In this document: piece after piece, positions 27,432 through 35,436 of the stretch | Layout of the letters: each line of letters begins with the position of its first letter | How positions within the stretch are numbered: the stretch's first letter is position 1 | Position numbers and translations under genes: made by a program | Assembly: GCA_046351455.1 (NCBI GenBank) | Contig: JAXLYM010000005.1 | Location: 1 to 64,000, forward strand | Reading direction: 5' to 3' | DNA: 64,000 nt | DNA from: JADJRH01 sp046351455 | Lineage (GTDB): Bacteria > Myxococcota_A > Polyangia > Polyangiales > Polyangiaceae | Notes under the pieces: generated by a model | Told to the model about the DNA's origin: nothing | Databases searched by the model: none | The model's input: only the letters and a program-made list of their open reading frames with translations

Positions 27432-29501
27432 ATGGCGCAGGGATCTTCGGGCAGTCTCATGAACAACCGCATCGAGGTCACGGTCGCCTCCGGCGATACG
27501 CTCGATGTCCGCCACTTCAGCGTCACGGAGCGGATCTCGTCCCTGTTCGAGATCTCCCTCGTGGCCACGAGCGGAAACGACGACATCGACTTCGAAGCGG
27601 TCGTCGGCCAGCCGATGAGCTTCAAGCTCCGCGCAGGCGTGCTGCCGCATCAGGAGCGCACTTGGTCGGGCGTCTGCAATCACCTCCAGCAGGTCGCGGT
27701 GGAGGATCGCGGATTATCCACCTACCAGATCTCGCTGGTCCCCACCCTCTGGCTCCTGACGCAGCGCCGGAATCACCGGATGTTCCAGCTCAAGAGCGAG
27801 GTGGACATCGTCACGCAGATCCTGGGCGAGTGGGACATCACGCCGGTCCAGCGCCTGTCCGGCACCTACAAGAAGCGCAAGTACCGCGTGCAGTACGGTG
27901 AGACCGATTTCGACTTCGTGAACCGCATGCTCGAGGACGCGGGCATCGCCTACTACTTCGAGGCGCAGGACGGCGAGACGAAGCTGGTGCTGCACGACGC
28001 GCCGCAGTCGAACACGCTGCGCGAGCCGCCGATCGCCTTCCGCGACAACCCGACCGACGCGGCGATGGAGCACATCACGGACGTGCGCATCGGCCGCCGC
28101 GTGCGCCCCGGCAAGGTGACGCTGCGCGATCACGACTACCGCCGCCCGGCCTCGTACAAGCTGATGGCCACCGGCAAGGGCGGTCAGGGCATCGAGGAGA
28201 AGCTGGAGCGCTTCCACTACACGCCGGGCGCCTTCCTCTTCGAGAGCGACAAGGGCGACGCGACGCCGAACGCCGACGACAAGGGCAAGTACCGCACGGA
28301 CGAGGGCGAGGCCTCCGCGATGGCGCAGCGCCGCCTCGACGCGAAGCGCGCGATCGCGAAGCTGATGACGTTCGAGACGAACGCGATCGATCCGGCGCCG
28401 GGCGTCGTCCTCTCGTTCCTCGATCACCCGAAGAGCGATCTCGGCGCGGGCAAGCGCTTCCTCGTGATCGGCTCCGGCTTGAGCGGCACGCAGGAGAGCA
28501 AGTGGTCGAATTCGTGCGAGGCCGTGAGCGCGGACAACCCGTACCGCCCGCCCGTCACGACGCCGAAGCCGCGCGTCGTCGGCGTGGAGAGCGCGACGGT
28601 CGTCGGCCCCGCGGGCGAGGAGATCCACACCGACGAGTTCGGCCGCGTGCGGTGCCACTTCCACTGGGACCGCGAGAGCAAGATGGACGACAACTCCTCG
28701 TGCTGGATCCACGTGAGCCAGCCATGGGGCGGCACGGGCTTCGGCGGATCGAACCTGCCGCGCATCGGCCAAGAGGTGATCGTCGACTTCCTCGGCGGCG
28801 ATCCGGATCGCCCGATCGTCGTCGGCCGCGTCTACACGAACCTGCAGAAGACGCCGTACAAGCTGCCCGACAACAAGACCCAGAGCGGGTGGCAGTCGCG
28901 CTCGTCTCCGGCCGGCGGCGGCGACAACTACAACGAGATCATGATGGAGGACAAGAAGGGCCAGGAGCTCCTCCGCATGCAGGCCGAGAAGGATCTCAAC
29001 AAGCTCGTGAAGAACGACGAGGCCGTGAAGATCGGCCGCGATCGCACGAAGAACGTCGGCCGCGACGACGTGCACAACGTGGGGCAGGACCGCACGCGCA
29101 CCGTCGGCCGCAACGAGAGCATCAGCATCGGCAAGGACCTCGTGAAGCAGGTCGCCGGCAACGAGCGCGAGATGACGGGCCTCTCGCGCAACATCGTGGT
29201 CGGCGTGAACCGCGCCGCGCAGATCGGCCAGATCGACTCCACGATCGTCGGCAACACGCACACGATCATCGTCAGCCCGCCCGGCGAAGGCCTCACCGTC
29301 GGCGACGGCGGCGGAGGCGGCGGCGCGTCGACCTCGATCACGACGCAGAACGACAAGATCACGCTCGGCACCACGAGCGGCGCGCAGATCATCCTCGACG
29401 GCGGCAAGATCACGCTGAAGGCGCCGCAGGGCATCCTCATCGAGGCGGCCGCCGGCGACGTGACGATCAAGGGCACGCCGAAGATCAAGCTGAACCCGTA
29501 G
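27432..29501 (+). CDS. vgrG: T6SS spike protein VgrG (copy 1)
   Basis: Trimeric spike at the tip of the T6SS tube. The 689-aa product has the Gp27-like base (LFEISLVATSG, LTQRRNHRMFQ, QYGETDFDFVNRMLEDAGIAYYFE). The OB-fold Gp5-like part follows, HTDEFGRVRCHFHWDR (about 399-414), then PRIGQEVIVDFLGGDPDRPIV. The stalk has a repeating xVGRxxTxxVG pattern (GRDRTKNVGRDDVHNVGQDR) and a GDGGGGGGAS insert before the last strands. There is no C-terminal effector extension. The ATG at 27432 follows an AAGG box. The PAAR gene starts 19 bp after the stop, so the two are probably one operon. Confidence 0.95.
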   Translation: MAQGSSGSLMNNRIEVTVASGDTLDVRHFSVTERISSLFEISLVATSGNDDIDFEAVVGQPMSFKLRAGVLPHQERTWSGVCNHLQQVAVEDRGLSTYQISLVPTLWLLTQRRNHRMFQLKSEVDIVTQILGEWDITPVQRLSGTYKKRKYRVQYGETDFDFVNRMLEDAGIAYYFEAQDGETKLVLHDAPQSNTLREPPIAFRDNPTDAAMEHITDVRIGRRVRPGKVTLRDHDYRRPASYKLMATGKGGQGIEEKLERFHYTPGAFLFESDKGDATPNADDKGKYRTDEGEASAMAQRRLDAKRAIAKLMTFETNAIDPAPGVVLSFLDHPKSDLGAGKRFLVIGSGLSGTQESKWSNSCEAVSADNPYRPPVTTPKPRVVGVESATVVGPAGEEIHTDEFGRVRCHFHWDRESKMDDNSSCWIHVSQPWGGTGFGGSNLPRIGQEVIVDFLGGDPDRPIVVGRVYTNLQKTPYKLPDNKTQSGWQSRSSPAGGGDNYNEIMMEDKKGQELLRMQAEKDLNKLVKNDEAVKIGRDRTKNVGRDDVHNVGQDRTRTVGRNESISIGKDLVKQVAGNEREMTGLSRNIVVGVNRAAQIGQIDSTIVGNTHTIIVSPPGEGLTVGDGGGGGGASTSITTQNDKITLGTTSGAQIILDGGKITLKAPQGILIEAAAGDVTIKGTPKIKLNP

Positions 29502-29520
29502 CCCTCACCGGAGCACGACC

Positions 29521-30417
29521 ATGCCCGATGCAGCGCGCGTCGACGACAAGCACGCCTGTCCCTGCCCCACGCCGCAAGCGCACGTGGGCGGGCCGATCGA
29601 CAACCCGGCGTCGACCAACGTCGAGACCAACAGCAAGGGGGCCGCGCGCGCGACGGACAAGCTCACGTGCACGCCGGTCAACCTGAAGAACTTCATCGTC
29701 ACCGGGTCCACGACCGTCGAGATCAACGGCAAGCTGGCCGCTCGCAAGACGGACAAGACGATGCACCCCGGCCCGGGCACGATCGTCGAGGGCTCCACCA
29801 ACGTGGAGATCGGAGGCGCGACCGGCGGGGCGACGCTCGGCAATCCCGACGAGGCCGCGCGCCGCTGTCAGGCCGCGGCGAGCGGTCGCACCTCGGGTCG
29901 GACGCAGCAGAGCTACCAGAACTGCGGCGTCGAATCGTCGCGCCAGCTCATCAACCAGTCGGGCAACCCGATCGGCGAGGACCAGCTCCTCAACGAAGCG
30001 ATGAACAGCGGCGACGCGGATCGCGTCACGACCGGCAAATGGCCGAACCGCCAGACCGACATGGCGAACAGCGGCGGCACCGGCCCCGACGGCCGCAACA
30101 ACATCCTCAACTCGCACGGCGTGCCCGCGCACACCGAGACGCAGAACATGGGCAACATCCAGCAGGCGGTGGCAGAGGGGCGCGGCGTCATCACCTCGCA
30201 CGACGCCGGCATCCTCTGGGGCGACCCGGCCTACAACGGCGGCGGCCACGCGATCGTCACCACCGGCCTCGAGTACGACGAGAACGGCAACCTCAAGAAC
30301 GTGATCATGAACGACACGGGCCTCGGCCAGTGTCGCCGCGTCATCCCGGCGAGCCAGTTTCAGAACTCGCTGCGCCCCGGCCGTGACATCAACGTCACCA
30401 ACAACAAGATCTGGTGA
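29521..30417 (+). CDS. PAAR protein fused to a papain-like peptidase domain, candidate T6SS effector
   Basis: A 298-aa two-part protein. Residues 1-105 are a PAAR (DUF4150-like) spike-tip domain: CPCPTPQAHVGGPIDNPAST, VNLKNFIVTGSTTVEINGKL, ARKTDKTMHPGPG. Residues from about 130 form a papain-like/C39-like cysteine peptidase fold. The probable catalytic Cys is Cys135 in QNCGVESSRQL, His243 is in GGGHAIVTTG, and Asn264/Asp265 are in NDTG. Such fusions deliver toxins as evolved PAAR proteins; the substrate could be protein or peptidoglycan peptides. It is followed at once by three small genes that look like immunity candidates. The stop overlaps a GTG of the next gene. Confidence 0.9.
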   Translation: MPDAARVDDKHACPCPTPQAHVGGPIDNPASTNVETNSKGAARATDKLTCTPVNLKNFIVTGSTTVEINGKLAARKTDKTMHPGPGTIVEGSTNVEIGGATGGATLGNPDEAARRCQAAASGRTSGRTQQSYQNCGVESSRQLINQSGNPIGEDQLLNEAMNSGDADRVTTGKWPNRQTDMANSGGTGPDGRNNILNSHGVPAHTETQNMGNIQQAVAEGRGVITSHDAGILWGDPAYNGGGHAIVTTGLEYDENGNLKNVIMNDTGLGQCRRVIPASQFQNSLRPGRDINVTNNKIW

Positions 30418-30419
30418 GC

Positions 30420-30950
30420 ATGGGCTCGTTCGCTTCGATGGATCGCGTGCGTGAGGCCGCGGGCCGCGCCGCCAGCGCCGTGCTCCCCGACGAGATCGCG
30501 GAGACGATGCCGGTCGCGACGAGGACGCCCGACGGCGTGCGCGCGCTCGTCCTTTTCTACAAGATGGTGGGCCCGCCGCGCCAAGGGAAGCCCACGCTCC
30601 CGACGCACGCGATGCACCTGGATCCGGCGAACGCGAAGGTGATCCGCCTCTGGAAGGTGACGCCGGACGAGGTGGGCCTGCGCGCGCCGCTCGCGCCCGT
30701 GCCGGGCGTGGACGCGGACATGTCCGACATGGACCGCTTCCTCGATCGCCGCGCGCGCTTCTTCGATATCTCGCCCGACGTGTGGGAGGCGTTCGCGCAG
30801 GGCGGCTCGCCTTCGGGGGAAGCGGCGGGCCTCGTGAAAGAGTACTGGGCGCTCTTCAGTCAGCTCGTGCACCCCAGCGTCGCGCCGTACTACACGGGCG
30901 CGGCGAAGGATTTCTTCGACTGGGTCCGCGCGATCGCGGGGGCGCCGTGA
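30420..30950 (+). CDS. Small paralogue 1, candidate immunity protein
   Basis: A 176-aa soluble protein with no signal peptide or membrane helix. It has a strand core (GVRALVLFYKMVG, THAMHLDPANAKVIRLWKV), an acidic helix-rich half and a C-terminal VAPYYTGAAKDFFDWVRA. The next gene is a clear but divergent paralogue: it shares the GVR-strand, the TPxDLG/VGL turn, the APYYxxxAxxFFxW end and the same length. Position straight after a PAAR-peptidase effector, with GTGA overlap at both ends, suggests immunity. A GTG at 30414 is also possible. The function is inferred from context only. Confidence 0.8.
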   Translation: MGSFASMDRVREAAGRAASAVLPDEIAETMPVATRTPDGVRALVLFYKMVGPPRQGKPTLPTHAMHLDPANAKVIRLWKVTPDEVGLRAPLAPVPGVDADMSDMDRFLDRRARFFDISPDVWEAFAQGGSPSGEAAGLVKEYWALFSQLVHPSVAPYYTGAAKDFFDWVRAIAGAP

Positions 30951-31498
30951 CGTCGCCGTCGATGGACAAGGTGCTGCCGCGCCTCACGCCGATCGCGAGC
31001 GTGATGCGCAACCTCTCGGCGTACGGCCGCGGCGCGCTCGCCGGCGTGAACCGCACGCTCGCGCCGCTGCCGGTCCCGGGCCTGGAGGGCGTGCGCTACG
31101 CGATCCTCTTCACGACGACGGAGCCGATCGTCGGCTCGGCCGCGCTCCGCATCAAGACGCCGAGCCACGTCGCCTACGCCGACGCCGAGTCGGGCGAATT
31201 CCTGGAGCTCGCCGCGATCACACCGCGCGATCTCGGCGTCGCGCAGGATCCGGATCACTGGCTCGGCGAATTCGTGGAGCCGATGAACCTCGACGAAAAG
31301 CGCATGCGGTACCTCGATCGCCTCGACGCGGTGTCGTTCGCGTTCGCCGCGGGCCGCGGGGCCGAGACGCCGGATGTGCGACGCGCCGCGGGCGAGCTCA
31401 CGGCGGCGTTCGCGGACATCCAAGAGGCGCCGCTCGCGCCGTATTACCGCGCGCTCGCGGGCCGCTTCTTCGCGTGGCTCGCGCGCGCATCGGCCTGA
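30947..31498 (+). CDS. Small paralogue 2, candidate immunity protein
   Basis: A 183-aa soluble protein starting at a GTG that overlaps the preceding stop (GTGA); an ATG at 30962 is an alternative. It parallels the gene before it across the whole length (GVRYAILFTTTEPIVG, THVAYADAESGEFLELAAI, DLGV, then APYYRALAGRFFAWLARA). This is a tandem duplication with strong divergence. Two related immunity genes after one effector could mean protection from effector variants. No known family is recognised. Confidence 0.78.
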   Translation: MTSPSMDKVLPRLTPIASVMRNLSAYGRGALAGVNRTLAPLPVPGLEGVRYAILFTTTEPIVGSAALRIKTPSHVAYADAESGEFLELAAITPRDLGVAQDPDHWLGEFVEPMNLDEKRMRYLDRLDAVSFAFAAGRGAETPDVRRAAGELTAAFADIQEAPLAPYYRALAGRFFAWLARASA

Positions 31499-31511
31499 CG
31501 AGGAGGACGCC

Positions 31512-32114
31512 ATGACCGAGCGCCGAGACGCGATCGAGAACACTTTGTCGCTCCACCGCGCGTGCCCCGAAGGCGTCGTGTGGGCGCGCCAGTTCGCCAC
31601 GTGGGACGACGCGTACCGCGCGCTCCCAGCGTCCGACTGGCTCCTCTGGGCGTGCGCCACGTTCGGCTACGCCAACGAGCACAAGCTGCGGGCGTTCGCG
31701 GCGACGTGCGCGGCGCGCTCGCAGTCGTCGTGGCCCGACGCGCAGGCCGCGCGCGCGATCGCGGTCGCCCGCAAGGTGAGCCAGGGCGCCGCGACGTCGG
31801 ACGATCTCGCCGCGGAGCTCGTCGCCACGAAGCGCGCCGCCGCGAAGATCGTGACCCACGCGGACTACTCGGAGTCGATGGCGGCGGCCGCGTGCGCGGT
31901 GATCGGCGCCTTGCACGAGCGCGCGATGGACGCCGCGATGACCGCCGCGCGTGAGTCGGCGCGCGCGATCGCCTGGGATCCGAGCCAGCCCGCGTCGTGG
32001 AAGGAAGAGTCGTCGTTCCAGGTCGCCGAGCTGCGCGCCCTCATCGGCGACGAGGCCTCCGCGTACATCGACCAGATCCGCACGAACAACCGCCGCGCCC
32101 TCCGCGTCTTCTGA
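31512..32114 (+). CDS. Ala-rich helical protein, immunity-like
   Basis: A 200-aa, almost entirely helical protein, start ATG with a perfect AGGAGGA box. It contains repeated Trp/Ala/Asp helices (ARQFATWDDAYRAL, SDWLLWACATFGY, AAAACAVIGALHERAMDAA, RESARAIAWDPSQPASWKEESS). The pattern resembles the Imm-5-like putative immunity family, in which short amphipathic helical hairpins recur, but I am not sure of it. It is the last gene of the effector operon; a family B repeat begins 26 bp after the stop. The assignment is inference from fold pattern and place. Confidence 0.8.
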   Translation: MTERRDAIENTLSLHRACPEGVVWARQFATWDDAYRALPASDWLLWACATFGYANEHKLRAFAATCAARSQSSWPDAQAARAIAVARKVSQGAATSDDLAAELVATKRAAAKIVTHADYSESMAAAACAVIGALHERAMDAAMTAARESARAIAWDPSQPASWKEESSFQVAELRALIGDEASAYIDQIRTNNRRALRVF

Positions 32115-32139
32115 AGCGACATTCGAGCGCTTCGAAGGA

Positions 32140-32246
32140 GCATGAAACGGGGGCTCGGGTGCCCACCCCCGGCCTTCGCTCCGCGAAGTCCGCCCCTCCC
32201 AAACCGCTCTCTCCGTTCGCGAAGGGAGGGGAACGTTCCATCACGC
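32140..32246 (+). repeat. Dispersed hairpin repeat, family B, copy 2
   Basis: The element starts GAAACGGGGGCTCGGGTGCC, a nested hairpin, followed by CCCGGCCTTCGCTCCGCGAAG (stem CTTCGC-TCC-GCGAAG), GTCCGCCCCTCCC and GGGAGGGGAACGTTCC. It is in the sense orientation just after the 31512 gene and faces the convergent DUF2169 gene. Shared with 7820-7908 and 51569-51623. Confidence 0.82.
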
Positions 32247-32322
32247 TTGGAGCGGCTTTGGAGCGCCGTTCCGTTCCACGAAACGCCGCTCTGGAGATGC
32301 TCTTTGCATTCGCAGCGGCGCG

Positions 32323-35300
32323 TCACGCGTCCGAGGCCAGCTCGACCGCGACGCGCGCGAGGCGGCGCAGCTCGGGATCCTTGCCCATCTTCGTCATCCA
32401 CACGCGCTGGATCCGCAGCACCGCGGCGTCGGGGATGCCGAGCTCCGCGAGCGTCGCGTTCGTGGTGCCGCGCTCCGAGGCGACGACGATGCGCGCGTAC
32501 TCCTCGACCGCGATGGGGCCGCGCTCGTCCTCCAGCTGCGCGACGAAGGCCGCGTCGTAGGCGCGCAGCTTCTCGGTCTTTCCGCGCTCCGTCTCGGTCT
32601 TGATCGTGGCGAGCCAGTGCGCGCGCAGCGGCTCCCAGCGCTCCTCGTCGAGCTCGTGCGACGCGAGGATGTCGGCCTTCTTCTCGCGCGTGCGGGCGAT
32701 CGACGCGGCGATGCGCGCGCAGCGCTCCAGCGGGTACTTCTCCAGCGGCAGCGGCGCGGGCTCCGCGGACGCCGCGGGCTCGGTGGGCGGCGCGGCGGAC
32801 GCGCTCGGCTCCGGCGCGGGGACGGGCACGCCGAGATCGCTCGCGACCATCTCCGGCGTCGCGAGCGGACCGATGCGCGGCGGCTCCACGATCGCGGGCG
32901 CTCCGTCGACGGAAGGCGCGCGCGCCGCGATGTCCTGCGTCGACTCCGGCTCGAACGTGGACGGCGCTTCGATCACCGCGCGCGGGGGCTCGATCACGAT
33001 GGGCGGCGGCGCGTCGTTCGGCAGCCGCGTCTGCGCGACCATCTCGCCGATCGTCTTGCCCTGCGTCGGCGTCGCGGTGGCGCCCGCAAACGAAGGCGCT
33101 CCGAGCCCCGCGGCGATCCCGACCATCGGCGCCGCGGCTCCGAACGTCGGCCCCGAGAGAGCCGGCGGAGGCGCGAACGGCGTCGCCGATGCGGGCGATG
33201 CGAACGGCGGCGCGGATGCAGTCGCCGATCCCGGCGCCCCGAACGGCGTCCCCACCGGCGGAGGCGGCGCGAACGGCGACGACGCCGCCGAAGGAGGCAC
33301 CGCCACGAACGAGGTCGCGGTGGCCGTCGGCGATGTCGGCGCAGCAAACGTTGGCGCCGATGCCGTGGGCGATGCGGGCGCCGCGAACGGCGTCGCCGAA
33401 GCCGTGGGCGATGCGGGCGCCGCGAACGGCGTCGCCGAAGCCGTCGCCGATCCCGGCGCCGCAAACGGTGTCCCCGCGGGCGGAGGCGGCGGCGCGAACG
33501 GTGACCCCGTCGCCACAGGGCTCGCAGCGAACGGCGTCCCCACCGGCGGAGGCGGCGGCGCAAACGGTGTCGCCGAAGCCGTCGCCGATCCCGGCGCCGC
33601 AAACGGCGTCGCCGATGCGTTGGCGGGAGGCGCGAACGGCATCGAGCTCGCGGCGGGCCTCGGCACATCGACGAGCGTGCCGTGCCTGCGGAACCCGAAC
33701 GTCGGCGGCTCCTTCGCAGCGCCCGCAGGCGGTGGCGGAGGCACGCCGGGTGCGAGCGGCGCGATCTTGCCAGGCAGCTTCTTCTCGAACGGCGTGGCCG
33801 CGTCCGCGCCCCCGGAGCGCGCACGGAACGGCGTGCCGACGAGCGTGCCCTCCGACGCATCCGGCGGCGTGGACGGGACGAGCGGCGGCTTCGCGGTCGG
33901 CGGCTCGTTCGCGGTCTCGCTCAACCACGCCGCTTCCGGCTCGATCGTCGCGTCGTCCGCGATCTCCTCCGGCGGCGGGCTGGACGGCGCGCTCGGCAGA
34001 GGCCCCGGCAGATCCGACTTCCCTTGCAGCCGAAACGCCCCGAGACGCGGCCCTTTCGGCACCTCCGGCGGGATCATCGGCGGCGCCCCCGATCCGCTCA
34101 CCACCGCAGGCGGCGCAGCAGACCCGCCCACCACCGCAGGCGGCGCGATCGCTCCGCTCACGGGTGCAGGCGGCGCGATCGCCCCGCTCACGGGTGCAGG
34201 CGGCCGAGGCGCCGCCGGGATCGCGAACGGCGAATCGGTCCGCACGCTCGCGAACGTCTCCTCTTCATCGAACGCCGAGATCTCCGCCGGCTCCTCTTCC
34301 GGCTCCGCCGTGACCTCTTCGACGAACGGCAGCGCGCCGGTGGCCGCGTCGTCCCCTTCGACCGCGAGCGTCTCGTGCGGGTTCTGCACGTGGTGCACCC
34401 ACTCCGGCAGCGGGGCCCGCGCCGCGACGTCCGACGTGACGATCACCCAGCCTTGCCGCTCCGCGTAGTCCAGCGACACGTGCGCGCGGTACGTGAGCGT
34501 CGCCACGCCGCGGTCCGTGTCGATGAGCAGCGTGTCGCAGACGAACGGCACCTCGTATTTGCTGCCGGCGCCGAAATCCACCGTCGCGTGCGGCCCCACG
34601 TGCGCGAGCCGCGTCTGCAGGAGCGGGATCGTCGGGTGCAAATTCTCCAGCGTGATGCGCTCGGTGCCGACGAGCTCGCGCACGTGCTGATCCGGCGGCG
34701 CCGCGTTGAAGTACGCCATGTCGAAGTCGGCGGGCATGGGCCGCGTCGCCCATCCTTGAGGCGAGAACACGTTCGCGTGCCGGTGGAGCCGGGTGCGCCG
34801 CGTCGGCCAGGAAGCTGCGAGCGGCCCGAAATTCGCGGGCGGGATCACCTCGCCGCGGTTCGCCACGTGACGTCCGGACGGCACGAGGTTCGGCACCGCG
34901 ACGCGCCCCCATCCGTCGGGCCGCGCGTCGTCGCCGGTCACGACGCCGACGGGGTTCGACGTCTCGGGTCCGCCCGCGGCGCGCTCCCATCGCAGCGGCA
35001 TCTTCGTGAAGCGCCCGGGGTGTGACAGCGTGCCGTCGAGCTTGAAATGCCGGTCCCCCGTGATGTCGATGGGCTTGTCGATCTCGGCGACGGTGAGCCG
35101 CGCGACGAGCGATCCGACCGCGACGCCGCGAGGCGCGAACGCGTGCCCCACGAGCAGCACCTCCGCGTGCCGTTTGTAAGGCACCAGATCCGAGGCGTTC
35201 GCGAGGCTCTTCCGCTCGTCGTGATCCCAGAACGAGTCCGCCTCGGTGACGGCGTCTTGCGTCGCTGCGAGCGGCGACTCCTCCGGCGTGAGCTGAAACG

Positions 35301-35394
35301 TGGCCTTCGCGACGACGGTCAGCGTGTGCGCCCCCGCGCGAGGCAGCCAGAGGACCTTTGCGACCTCGAGCGGGCAGCGGGACAAAACCTGCAC
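32323..35394 (-). CDS. DUF2169 domain protein, T6SS accessory (copy 2), with long low-complexity middle
   Basis: A 1023-aa paralogue of the gene at 25078. The N-terminal DUF2169 region is conserved (VLSRCPLEVAKVLW, VVAKATFQL, LVPYKRHAEVLLVGHAFAP, MPLRWERAAGGPETSN). The C-terminal 130 residues (CARIAASIART to the end) match copy 1 closely, including VEEYARIVVASERG. Between them lie about 500 residues of Pro/Ala/Thr/Ser-rich sequence with many TPFAAPGSATASA-like units. The unit length varies, consistent with repeat slippage. The two copies face each other across the VgrG/PAAR operon, as brackets of the cluster. A spike-loading role follows only from family context. Confidence 0.87.
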   Translation of the reverse strand: MQVLSRCPLEVAKVLWLPRAGAHTLTVVAKATFQLTPEESPLAATQDAVTEADSFWDHDERKSLANASDLVPYKRHAEVLLVGHAFAPRGVAVGSLVARLTVAEIDKPIDITGDRHFKLDGTLSHPGRFTKMPLRWERAAGGPETSNPVGVVTGDDARPDGWGRVAVPNLVPSGRHVANRGEVIPPANFGPLAASWPTRRTRLHRHANVFSPQGWATRPMPADFDMAYFNAAPPDQHVRELVGTERITLENLHPTIPLLQTRLAHVGPHATVDFGAGSKYEVPFVCDTLLIDTDRGVATLTYRAHVSLDYAERQGWVIVTSDVAARAPLPEWVHHVQNPHETLAVEGDDAATGALPFVEEVTAEPEEEPAEISAFDEEETFASVRTDSPFAIPAAPRPPAPVSGAIAPPAPVSGAIAPPAVVGGSAAPPAVVSGSGAPPMIPPEVPKGPRLGAFRLQGKSDLPGPLPSAPSSPPPEEIADDATIEPEAAWLSETANEPPTAKPPLVPSTPPDASEGTLVGTPFRARSGGADAATPFEKKLPGKIAPLAPGVPPPPPAGAAKEPPTFGFRRHGTLVDVPRPAASSMPFAPPANASATPFAAPGSATASATPFAPPPPPVGTPFAASPVATGSPFAPPPPPAGTPFAAPGSATASATPFAAPASPTASATPFAAPASPTASAPTFAAPTSPTATATSFVAVPPSAASSPFAPPPPVGTPFGAPGSATASAPPFASPASATPFAPPPALSGPTFGAAAPMVGIAAGLGAPSFAGATATPTQGKTIGEMVAQTRLPNDAPPPIVIEPPRAVIEAPSTFEPESTQDIAARAPSVDGAPAIVEPPRIGPLATPEMVASDLGVPVPAPEPSASAAPPTEPAASAEPAPLPLEKYPLERCARIAASIARTREKKADILASHELDEERWEPLRAHWLATIKTETERGKTEKLRAYDAAFVAQLEDERGPIAVEEYARIVVASERGTTNATLAELGIPDAAVLRIQRVWMTKMGKDPELRRLARVAVELASDA
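33362..33478 (+). repeat. 39-bp tandem repeat within DUF2169 copy 2
   Basis: Two identical 39-bp units (33362-33400 and 33401-33439; start GCCGTGGGCGATGCGGGCGC) and a third, more diverged unit. The 13-codon period keeps the frame and encodes Pro/Ala/Ser-rich linker repeats. The exact duplication implies recent slippage. Confidence 0.8.
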
Positions 35395-35436
35395 GCGCCG
35401 CAGTCTATCACCAGCTCCGTTTTCTCTGGCGTGGAC

